From positions 688,001-752,000 of the forward strand of contig JAFREQ010000093.1 of assembly GCA_025331565.1 (NCBI GenBank): a stretch of 64,000 nt of DNA, given 5' to 3'. Each line of letters opens with the position of its first letter. Within the stretch, counting starts at the first letter, position 1. A model generated the notes under the pieces. That model was not told the origin of the DNA. It did no database searches and was given only the letters and a program-made list of their open reading frames with translations. The DNA comes from Holacanthus passer. Lineage: Eukaryota > Chordata > Actinopteri > Pomacanthidae. Of this stretch, positions 47,505 through 59,190 are shown in pieces. A program made the translations under genes and the position numbers.

Positions 47505-49504
47505 TTGAGGACGAGGACGGGACGTCTACGACCGACCGACCTGGCGACGGGGGACCGACCTCGGGGGGCCGACGGCGGCCGGAGGAGGCCCGGAGGGACC
47601 AAAAATAGAAAACTGGGAAAAGAAGAGCAGCAACACGCGGGGGCTTCCAGAAGAGCTCCACCTTAAAAGACTTGATCAAGTAACACAGAGCCTCCTTAAA
47701 CACTGCTGCCACCTCATCTCACTGTGTGCAATTCAGCAGAAATACTAGTAAATTATTCGAGATGCTTTTAGTGGGAGCGGAGGGTGTAGATATTGTTTAA
47801 GAAATGGCGGGGTAATTTATTTTTCTGTCGTCTTGAAAACATTCTATACTGTGGCGGACTTTTTCTCCAGCGGGCCGGGCTGTCGGAGCCGAAGGGATTT
47901 TTATCATCGATGCACACTGAAAACGAACTTTTGCAGACTTTTGCTAAAACTTCACAGCTGATGATTCAGGGTTCAGGCGATAACAGGATTCACTCGGGAA
48001 AGAGTATTTTCCTCCTTTCTGCTCTGGAAGAATCAACAGGGTTCCTTCATGGTGTTTTCAAACTTCATCTCTCAGCTGGTTGTGGTTTTATTCTCTGTGG
48101 TGACGGCTGAAATCATACAGACCTAAGATTGATTCTTTTATACTCAAAACAAAAATATTTCCCAGATTCTTGTGTTCGAGGCCTGAATCCAGACAGTTTG
48201 AGACCTGGAGGAGCCCTGACGGAGCAGGAGCTGATAAAAACGTTGAAGAGTTGATTTCCTGAAAATTTCAAGTAAAACAAATCCAGACTGTGAAAAGCAT
48301 CAGAACTACTCAGCTGCATCCTGTCGTTACCAAAGTAAAACAGCTTCTAATTTAGGAAATAAACTCTTCAACGGCTCCTTTTAACAATCCAACCATGCAT
48401 TAAGTTTTCTTCAGCTGAGGGACATTCAGGCTCAGTCGTGATGATCCGGAGACGAAGGTCATTTTTATACACGTAGTTAATTGATGAGCGTTTGGCTGCA
48501 GAACATGAAGCATGAAAATCAGCTGTTAACTCAAACTACTGTCAACCTTCTCCTTCCTGCTGTAGTTTTATTTGATCTGCTTGAGCTTTTTGTTTCCTCT
48601 GAGGCTGAAACGACACAAAATGGAACAGAAAAACAGTTTTTTAAATTTGATCTTCCGCTCGCTGTTTTTTTTAACGAGGAAAAACAAATGTGAGCATTTA
48701 GAATTGAAACCTGCACAAGGTGAGATTTTACCGCTCAGAGTGAAGCAGCAGATTCTTCCGCTGATCCAAAATAAATTCAGATGTAAATTCACGAGCAGGA
48801 AAAGTTGTTCAGGGACAAACTTGACATCACCAAAGGTTGATGAGTCGAAGTACAGAATTGGGCCGTGACCTGAGAAGTTTACCCAAAACCAAATGTTCTT
48901 GTGGTGCTTTCAGGTGCTATCACTAAAAAAAAACCAAACCACCACCTGAAACTGTCTCACTGTGTTGGAGTTTTACAGTTAGACGCAGGTGTTGGCAGCA
49001 CTCACCTTGTTCGGCCGCTCGAGACGCCAATACAGTTTTTTGTTTGTTTTAACATCAGATTTTCTGTTCCTGAGTGAAGTTCAGCCGTTCTGAGCTCCGA
49101 CCAAACAAAACATTCACCTGTCCAGCTGAGGTCACGTCACCTTCAGGGTCTGAGGGCGACAGAAACACTACAAGCCAATCAGCTAAAGGAACAGATTTAT
49201 TTTCGAGATAATGTCCTGTTATGATGAGAAAACTCATTTATCGCCATGTAATTTAACGGTTAAATCATGATCTGGAGATCAGAGGTCGCAGCTGTTGAAC
49301 TCAGCTCTTAATGAAACACTGTTCAGGTCAAAGTGAAGCAGACAACAGAGGTGTGATGTGACCGCAGCCGTCAGTTTGACGAAGGAGACTCGAGAACAAA
49401 AAGCATCAACTATCATCACTGTCTGCTTCAGAAGTGCCTACTTTTGATCGACTGTCAGAGACGACACATCTGAGCTCTCCACTACAGTGTGCCTACCATA
49501 CCAC

Positions 49505-49536
<32 letters not shown>

Positions 49537-50310
49537 CGTGTGCGTGTGCGTGTGAATGAGTCGACCCTCTGTTGGGTTCAGACGAGTCGAGCTGCATGTC
49601 TGAGAATCCGAAATGTCTTGAATCCTTCACACCTGATGTGAATAAAATGGGATGATGGAACAACTTGTTGATCTGCTTTTTAAATTTTCACTGTTGATGC
49701 CAGACTTTGATCGTAACGTTATTTCACCAGGTCGGTTTTGGTTTGTGAGAAAAAAGTAGAAATGTTTTCCATCGCAACAAACATGCGTGAACATAACAGC
49801 AAGAGTCGACCTTCAGAATCAGACGGGTTTTTCTAGAGACTCAATTTTTAAACCGAAGATTTTCAACAATCTGGAGGCAGAAATCAAACTGAGCTCTTCG
49901 AAAGAATTTAAAATATGGAATTTAAAAAATTCAAACAGTAATTTGAGATCATTTAAAAAAAAATCAGAGCTCTACTTTTCTGCTTCAGCTAAAAATGACA
50001 CGACCCCCATTTGACCCATATTGCACTTTTTTAATTGACAGCAGGAAAAGACGAAACCATCGGTTCAGACTTTGCAGCGACTGTTTGCAGTAACAGAAAG
50101 TTTCTTCCTGAAAAGCTTCATGATGATCTGAACGTCTGCAGAGCGCATCAGGAAGGAGGAGGAGCAGAATGACCTTTGACCCTTTCAGGCTGGCTTTACA
50201 TTGAAGAACAAGCTGACAGTTCGTCAGTGAAGAGGAGAAAAATCTTTTCTCTCCCTGAGTCTCTTCAAGGTGCAAATGGCTTCATTTGTGTGCTTTTTAC
50301 CCAGAAGGCC
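47505..50310. other. Convergent 3' UTRs of vps54 and ugp2
   Basis: No coding exon lies between the two stop codons. Plus-strand AATAAA signals occur at 48358-48363, near 48,769 and at 49641-49646. A minus-strand signal lies at 49196-49201 (TTTATT on plus). If the distal signals are used, the two 3' UTRs overlap by about 0.45 kb. A (GT)n run sits at 49504-49553. Confidence 0.5.
49504..49553. repeat. (GT)n microsatellite
   Basis: A GT run with GC interruptions at its right end, between the vps54 and ugp2 stop codons. Confidence 0.95.
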
Positions 50311-53300
50311 TCAGTGGTCGAGGATCCGCAGGTTTCCTGAAACGATCTTGTTCTCCAGCATCGCTCCGGCGGGAATATCGATCCGATCACCGTGATTTGC
50401 TATAATGATGACGGTTCCCTGGTTTAAGAAAAAAAAAAGGTTTGATCAAACATCAGAAGAAATGAATTTGTCTGCTGAAGCTTCATCTTAACTTCAGAGA
50501 AACCTTTTCACCAAACACGTTCAAAGAGTCCTTTTTCATGTGCTGGAGGAAAAATTCCAACAAGGAAAAAACTGCCTGACTGTTGTTTTAATACTGGCTT
50601 GAAATATTGTGAACCTGCCCTTTAAACTCTGAGCAAAGACTCGTCTGTCTGAGAATCGCTCCTGTAACTAAACTCAACTTGCTCATGGTTTTAGAAAAGG
50701 TTGAATGATCTTCAGTCAGCAGCGCAGCGTTAATGAAAGTTGTGAAAGGTCAAAGGTCAGCGACTCTCTTACCTTTAGAGAGACGTTCTTTCCGAAGGTG
50801 ACGTCTCCCGACACAGTGAGGTGGTCGAGCTCCAACATGTCCGGGATGCTCTCGAACCTGGACAGAAACTCCTGAACCTGCACAACAAACAACAACATTG
50901 AGCTTCGTCACTGTCAAACACTTCCTCACATTGATTTCTGCACATTTTGTTCTTATGAGAGAAAGAAAACTTGCTCCAACAGGTTACTGCTTTCTATCAA
51001 ACTGGAGAAAACCCTGAAGTCTGATCTTTTCAGTGAGTGACCAACACAGATCAATTCTACACTTATTACATTACAGATATCAGACCTGTGGCCGTACTGT
51101 GTTTTTCTGATAACAGGATCAACAAGATAAATAGAAAATTACTGCATTAACATGAAACAATGATTTTGCTTCCCTGAACTACACGAAGATAATTATGAGG
51201 TAAGAAAACAGGATGTTTATCATTTTCCCCAGATGACAATAAAATGATTCTCTTTCAGAAGAAAATGACTTTGTTGTCCAGAGGTAAAGTGATTCAACTT
51301 CTCGGCTCAGTGGAATCGCAGCCCGTATGTGAAGGTTGGCTCTTGTGGACAGAGTCGATGCTGACCTTGGTGAAGGAGCTGCCCAGCTTGACGTGCGGCG
51401 TGGTGGGAAACTCTCTCTTCTTGCTCATGGTGAGCGAGCCGGCGTCCAGGCTGTACAGGTTCGACATCACCAGCAGCAGGTCGGACGACGTCTTCACCGG
51501 CAGGAAGCGGCTGCGCGGGACGTTCACGCCCATGGCGTTGTTGAAGCTCTTGATGGCGGCGCCGACGGCCGTCTCCAGCTGGATGATGTTCAAACCGCCG
51601 TCCAACGTCTGCAGAGACATTCAGGGCTTTGGTTAAAGTAGGAAACTGCAGCTTCTGGTGATTCTTTATATTGTGAAACACATTCAGCAGAAAATGGCTC
51701 CATTTTTTCTTCAATAAATTCCAATTTAAGAATCTTTAAATTAGGGCTGTCAAAATTAACACGTTAACGCATGCGATTAATCTGCCTGTCATCTACGTTC
51801 TGTGTCGCCACACACGTGCAGCCTGGCAGCGACGGAGGAGGAGGAGGAGGCGTCGGACAGAGGCGACATACTCAATCAGTTTCTGTTCATAAAAACTCCA
51901 GGTGGGGATTTAGACCAGAGTTGTCTGTAAATACTGTTGTGAGGTTTTATCGTATGACCGAAGCACAACGAGCCTTAAATATCACCTCGAGGCCGAGCAC
52001 TTCCTGGATGCTAGCGCTAGCAGGAGCAGTAGCACAGAGCTAGCTGGAAGTCATGTCCGTTCAAATAACCGCTTTAACCGTAAAATGGGACCGTTCATTT
52101 AGTGTCTGTGATGCCAGGCACAATCATGTGTTAGCTGAAGGACTAACTGTAATAATAAAGTTTTATCTCCGCACCAAAATACAAATAATAGTATTTTAAT
52201 CGCGATTAATCGAGTTCATTTTTTTAATCGTTTGACAGCTACTTTAAACATCAGAGGCCACAAACATTTAACTTCAGGAGCCACTTTCAGACATGTTTAG
52301 GACACAGTGCAAAAATAGAAGCACTGGTGTAAAATTCATGAGTCTGTTGAAGCAGCTTAAAATGTTTGGTTTTTTTTCAATGATTTCAAGGCAGATTTTT
52401 ACAAATGAATACACACTGATTTAATTCAAAGCTGTAACAAGCTTTAGGGCTGGACCTCAGATATAAATACAGTCTAATCTAGTCAACTGAGAGGTGCCTT
52501 TAATGTTTTGTCCATCCCATTTATATCAATGATGGTAGAATAAATATTGTCACAATAAGCAGATTTTGACTTATTATCATAGTTTCATGTAGTTGAACCT
52601 AATGAACTAGAAACTGAGTCTGATGAGAAACATTAACATATTCAGTGTGAAAATAAAATTTGTCAAAATTTTGTCATCACGTGATATTTTCCACACATTT
52701 AGTGACAATTTCAATAAATCTTTCTACATGTGATCAGTGACAGAATTATGTCAATAAATAATGTGAGGTTTTTTTTTATATATAAGCAAAATTCTTGTCA
52801 TTTCCTCAAAGGTTTCTTGGAAACAATTATGGAATTCGATAGTAATCAGAGAGAACTTTTGTTTTTTTACTGAGGACAGATTTGTCACCTGGAGCTCAGT
52901 AATTGGAAGCAAACCAAACTCTCGATCTTACACATAACTGTCTCATTAGAAACGTTCTCCACGTGGAAATTCCAGACACGTAAAGTTTTGCTCAGCAGTG
53001 ACCAGAGTCGTGTGTGTGCTTCACCTTCGTGTTGGTGATGATCTCCAGGTCCATGGAGTTCTTCTCCTGCAGCCTCTTGATGGCGGGCAGAGAGATCCAC
53101 AGGTTGTTGGTGTTGAAGATCTTGAACTTGGTGACGGACTTGAACTCGTCCACGTGGGCCTTCGGGACCTGGGCGATCTCCAGCAGCCTCAGATGATCCT
53201 CGTACTGGATCAGCGTGCCGCCCTGCAGAGAGGAGCACACAGGAAGCTCTGAGAGGCCGAGAGCGTCACACGACCGAAAACCCAAAGACCTCCGCGTCGC

Positions 53301-56121
53301 GGAGAAGCGCTCTGACCTTGACGTCCGCTCTGGTCTTGTCGGTGACCTCCATGATGAACTCGCAGCGCCGGTCGGCCGGCCGGCTCATCAGGTGGTGGAG
53401 GATGAAGAGGTCGACGGTGGCGCCCAGGTTGTCGATGTTGGATACGAAGATGTACTCCTTCCCCTCGGCGATGAGTTTGTCCAGCAGGCCGCAGTTGGAG
53501 AAGCTGGCGTAGATGTCGCCGTGACCCGGCGGGTACCAGGCCTCCGCGTTCTCTCCGTTCACCCCCATGTTTTTGGCAATCGGCAGCAGAGACTCCTTGT
53601 TGATCCTCGGATACCTGCGAGCGGAACAACTGATCACTGATCCCAACGGTCAGATGGTGCAACAAGACGGTTCAGAGACTTTAAGGAAAGTTTGTTTTAT
53701 GTTCTAGCAAAATTAAACAAAACAGGAATTTACATGTGAATTTACATTGTTTTTTATTTACATGTGACAAAAAGAAAAGAATAAAAATAAAACATGAGAC
53801 CAAATTTAAAACCAAGGAGAAAAGACAAATAAAAAGTTGATATGAAGAGAAAACAGTTGTGATGTTCAAAGTCAGTCAAATGAACAATATGAAGTAAAAG
53901 TGTAGTTGATATAATGTCGCTGTTAGAGAAAACTGGAACTGATCAGATTCATGATCATCTTTACTCCTTCTTTGATCAGATAATGATTTGTGTGTGTGTG
54001 TGTGCTGTACCTGCTCTGGTTGAAGGTGTGGATCTTGACCCGGTGGTGTTTGTATTTCTGCAGGATCTTCTTTGTGTCGTCGTCGGTGTTGAAGGAGTTC
54101 ATGAGGACGAGCGGCACGTCGGCGTCGAAGGTTTTGTTCAGGTGCTGAAAACGAGGAGAGCAGAGTTCAGTGGAGTCTGATCCTCAGAGGGTCAGAGCTT
54201 CGGAGGCGTTCGTGCGTCTCTACCTCGATCTGCTGGACGGTCAGGTCCAGGAAGGTGTTCTCGTTGCGGACGCTGATCAGACTCTTGGGGCCCTTGCAGC
54301 CCATGCTGGTTCCCAGGCCTCCGTTCAGTTTGACCACGGCGAGCTTGTTGAGGCTGGCGCTGATGTTGTCAGGGAGACCCTTGGCTTTGATCTTCTCGTA
54401 GGGTTGAACCTGAGCTCATGTTAAAGGTGAACGGTTCAGATTTCAGTACATGCACACACACCATTAATGCTGATGGATGATTGATGCTGCAGTTCTTCAG
54501 ATCTGATCTTATGATTCACAACATCTTGTTTCTGGCAGTTTTAGACAAATGACGGAGCAAAGCTTTTGCACGAGCAGGTAAATGTAAACTTTACTTGATC
54601 TAAAGACTTTAAAGAGTTTTTTATGATTATAAGAATTTTTGCTTTGTTTTCTGTCTCTGCTGAATTTCCTGCCTGACAACAAATGTACCTTTATAAAGAA
54701 TCATTGACTGTGAGCGACTGTGACCTGCAGGTTCAGTTTTCATGCTCAAACTGAGGTCGATGTCAGACTGAGAGCAAACAGCTGAGAGACAGAAGAACAC
54801 AACCTCCTGTCACCCTGATTATCAACCAGCCTGAAGACGAGCTCATGTGAGACACAGAGAAATGTATTAACAACAACAACGAAAAAAAAAAATCAAGCTT
54901 TTCATTCAACACTTCTATCATGCAAATGTTTTTATGTTGTTAAGACACAGAAGACAAAGAAAGTGACCAGAATCTTTTCATACAACAGTTTCTATACGAC
55001 TGTTGACTGCCTGACGTCTGTTATGGATCTTGCACTTGTCGACGGGACGGACGGTTTCTGGAGACAGTTGTTTCTCAGACGACCTTCTCACCACCAGGGT
55101 GCGTCCTTTTGCCTTTTCTCTTTCTCTTGGGGAGGGACACAGGGACGCAGGGACTGTTGAACGCTCTCACTGATTTTATTTCTTGGTGTAAGAACAACTT
55201 CTTGGATTCAAACTTGTCTAAAATTGAGGAACTGATTCTTGATTTTAGACACAACAGAGATGCAGAATTCAACTTCTCCTCTTCTGTCAGTCCCGTCGTC
55301 CTCTGTGCTTTTTTTTAATCTTCTGGTGTCACAGACTCGCAGTTCAAGACAGAAGCAGTCTGAACAACACTGTTAAAATCTGTTCTAAGATCGCCGGCGT
55401 GAAACATCCACAAATCCAGAAAGCAGCGAGTGTTTCGGCTTCTTCTGCTCATGTTGAATTTTCTCTGTTGACTTCAAGTCGTCATTATGTTTTACCTGTT
55501 TGTAAAACTGCTAAATGCTCTGTGGGGGTTTTTTAATCATCATTGTTGGTCAATGTTTTATCAGTTTTTTTGAGAGGAAACAGGAAGGAAACAACAGAGA
55601 CAGCTGGAGTTGTGACATGAGTCTGAGGAAAGTGTCTTGACAAAAGGTCAAAGAAGCAACATTTCAACACCAGAATAAACTGTAGCCCTGAGATGAATCC
55701 TCCCTTCATGAAGCTTTTAATGTCCAGTTTTGTTGAAACTGTTTTGGAGACGTATTGACTCGACTGCGTGATCAGTTTAGTGGCGTTTCTATTATTTTGT
55801 CCACCTGGTCAACATCAGTTCGACAGCACCACAAACTGCAGTCGTGTCCAACATCTGGATCGACATGTCTCTAAAACACAAACTGAACATTACGATCTTC
55901 ATGAAGCATCAGAGAAAATGTGGGACTGTTCCTTTAAATTACAGAGCGAAGATGAGCTTCATGCTTCAAAAACTGACGACGGAGGAAAAGAAATAAAACC
56001 TGGAAACAAAGTGCGACTTAATCTGATCCACAGGAGCAGCTTCGACCTCTGACCTTTAAAAACCCAGCAGCAACACATGACAGCAGCCTGACACACAGAA
56101 AGGACACGTGTATTTATGGAC

Positions 56122-56164
<43 letters not shown>

Positions 56165-57713
56165 TGATGATGCAATCAGCGCAGCAGCAGTGCTTTGAAC
56201 CAGCTTATACATTAACCCTCAGACAACAAGCGTTGGATCAGCCCGTGGAGCGACAGACTCTCAGACCAAACACTGACCAGATGATGCCTTTCAGTCCTGG
56301 TTCTGTCTGTGAGTTGTTTGAACTTCTGTCACCATCACAATAAAACATATACTTGAAACTAATGGATTTTTTTGTTTGTGGTGTTAAAGCACTAAAAAGT
56401 TGCATTTGGAAATCTGATCAGTAAAATATTTTTTATTCCAATTTCCAATGAAAACCTTCATCAGATTGAACCCAAGGACTCAAAACCAATAAATTCAAAA
56501 CCATCTGAACGGCCAGATAAATGTTTTCATATGTTTTCATATATGTTTTGTGACTCGGGTGAAGTGATCTGTTCAAAAGTCTTTAAGTAAACGTATTAAT
56601 ACGAGAGAGTAGAAATACTCAAAGTAGAAAAAGTAAGTACAAAAGACTTAGCATCAAAATATACTCATACATGATATGTGTTATAAGTTGATTAGAAATA
56701 TTGATGCATTCATTTGTTCATTACTTTAATGTTGCAGCTGGTAAAGATGGAGCTCATTTTAATTATTGTATATTCTGATGGGTGGTTTTCGAATTTCACC
56801 CAATCAGTGAGGTTTTATCTTCTCTTAACCTCTAATAATACATCTTTAATTTATTTCTTGATTATATTTTGTATTCAAAATCCGAATCAGCAAAATGTCA
56901 AATAAATGTAGTGAAGTAAAAAGTAGCAGAAAATGGAGAAAACTCTGTCGGCCCTGAAGCCTCGATTTCACTGTCACGCACCAACTGTCGCATTAATGTT
57001 ACGTCAGACAACAAACAGCAGGTCTGGACAACTGTCAACTGGAGGACGGCAACAGGTCAGGGTCAAAACTAAGATGTTCAGCCGTGAAGCTCTCAGATCA
57101 AATATACATCCCTTCCTCAAATATGTTTTCTCATCTGTTTCATGAGGCATTAAATTTACTTCATAATGTCTGACAGTGCACGAGTACAAATATTAAATCA
57201 ATTGGCCAGATGTGAAGTCGTCTCTCTCATGACTCCGTGGACGACAGCTGAAAATATGAGAAGGACCGAAGGTTCCTTTATGATTGTTGTTTTGTGTCTT
57301 AACCCTTTTGCTTTGCACCGTGACAAGCAGCCGAGATCAGAGTCTCACAGGACACGAAGACAAGCAGCCGAGATCAGAGTCTCACAGGACACGAAGACAA
57401 GCAGCCGAGATCAGAGTCTCACAGGACACGAAGACAAGCAGCCGTGATCAGAGTCTCACAGGACACGAAGACAAGCAGCCGTGATCAGAGTCTCACAGGA
57501 CACGAAGACAAGCAGCCGAGATCAGAGTCTCACAGGACACGAAGACAAGCAGCCGAGATCAGAGTCTCACAGGAGACAAATGCTCGACATCGCTGCCCCA
57601 AAACCAGGCTTTCGAATGCTGCGGCGGTCAGACTATTCTTAGAGCTAACCTTCAGTGTGCACACGTATTTTAGGAACACTGGGGGGACAGGGAGTGTGTG
57701 TGTGTGTGTGTTT

Positions 57714-57775
<62 letters not shown>

Positions 57776-59142
57776 TGTCACCGTGCTGATAAATACTTGG
57801 CTTTAGCCTGAATGTTCTCTGTCCTCAGATCTGGTTTCTGAAGCATGAAGCTCGTCTCCACTCTGTAGTAGTTGGATCATTTAAAGGACCAGAGAGTCAC
57901 CTGATGTAACTCCAGTTCTATGAGTGTGTGTGCAGCCCACTGTCTCTCTGTTGAACAAACTGAACACAGACTGTGAACACAGTGACTGTGGGGAATATAG
58001 TTAAAGCCCATTTCAGTCTGATCATATAAAGAGTGAAATCCCAGAAATAAAATCAACAGTGTAAATATTTTTCAGTTGTTAACCCCTTCGACTCCACAGC
58101 TGCCTGACTGACATGTGTCTTGTTTGCCACTAAGCGAGTCACCATCCACTCTGCAGTCAGCTGGGCGAAGCTGAGAGTCCGACAACCCGACTGTGAGGAC
58201 GTCTGAGACACTGTCTGGTGTTTCTTTTCTGAGCCATCTGTTTGTGTCCTGTTCGTGTCTGATGAGGAGGTTAACTGTGCTGCAGCTGTGACGTTCTGAC
58301 GTCTGGACCGGCTTCAGTTTTAACACTGACGGTTGCAACCTGAAACTCTGGCCTCTGCTCAACAGTGTGACTGGTGGGATCTGGAGCTTACCGAGTCCTC
58401 CGGCGGCCGGTTGATCTTCGCCCAGTCGACCGCAGGACCTTTGACCTGCAGGAATCTGTGGAAGAGCTTCTTGAAGCCATCGAAATCTTTTCTGGAGATC
58501 TGAAACGGGACAAAGCAAACATCAGCTTCTGCTGCCAGAAAAACTAAATTATCACAAACTTCAGCTGTGAACTTTTTAGGACAAATGTCTAAATCAGCGT
58601 ATTTTAGATAAATATCTCTCATGTTTATCAGCAGACACACAGGAGCCAAGACGACAGTTACGATAGTGATGAAATACTGAAAAACATTTGGAAGCACCCT
58701 TCACATCTTAAAGTATAAGTCTGATGGTTTTTCCATGAAGACACCAAAACTAACATCACATCCATCTCTCAGTCCTGTCTGTCTGAAGATTTAAAGCGTT
58801 AAAAACATCTCACAAATAAATAGTTTCATTTGTAGTTTTTATCAGACAAACAAGAGGAAACAGTTCATGTTTTGGGGACTATTTTCAGCGGCGGATGAAT
58901 CCACATTTGGTCTCTTGTGAGTCTTTGTGTTTGTGGGATTGAGTCCAGATAAACGACAGTGTGAGAGTTGATGGTGATGAAGGAACAGTGAGGCTCAGTG
59001 ATTGGTTGGTTGATTGGTTTTATAGTTTTTGGACAACAAATTGTGGCCTTTCAATGGGATTTGTTGACAGGAAGAATTAGGAGAAACTGCTGTTAAAGAT
59101 TCAGATCAGTTAAAAAGTATTTCTCCTGCTTTAATCATCTGT

Positions 59143-59190
<48 letters not shown>

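Noticed and set aside
51307..51714. Minus 135-aa and plus 101-aa frames over the ugp2 exon 51366-51608
   Set aside because: They are alternative frames of a coding exon whose correct frame matches UGP2.
57166..57773. Plus-strand frames repeating TSSRDQSLTGHEDKQP-like units
   Set aside because: They come from the 37-bp minisatellite; the repeat reads in rotating frames, so it is not a protein repeat.
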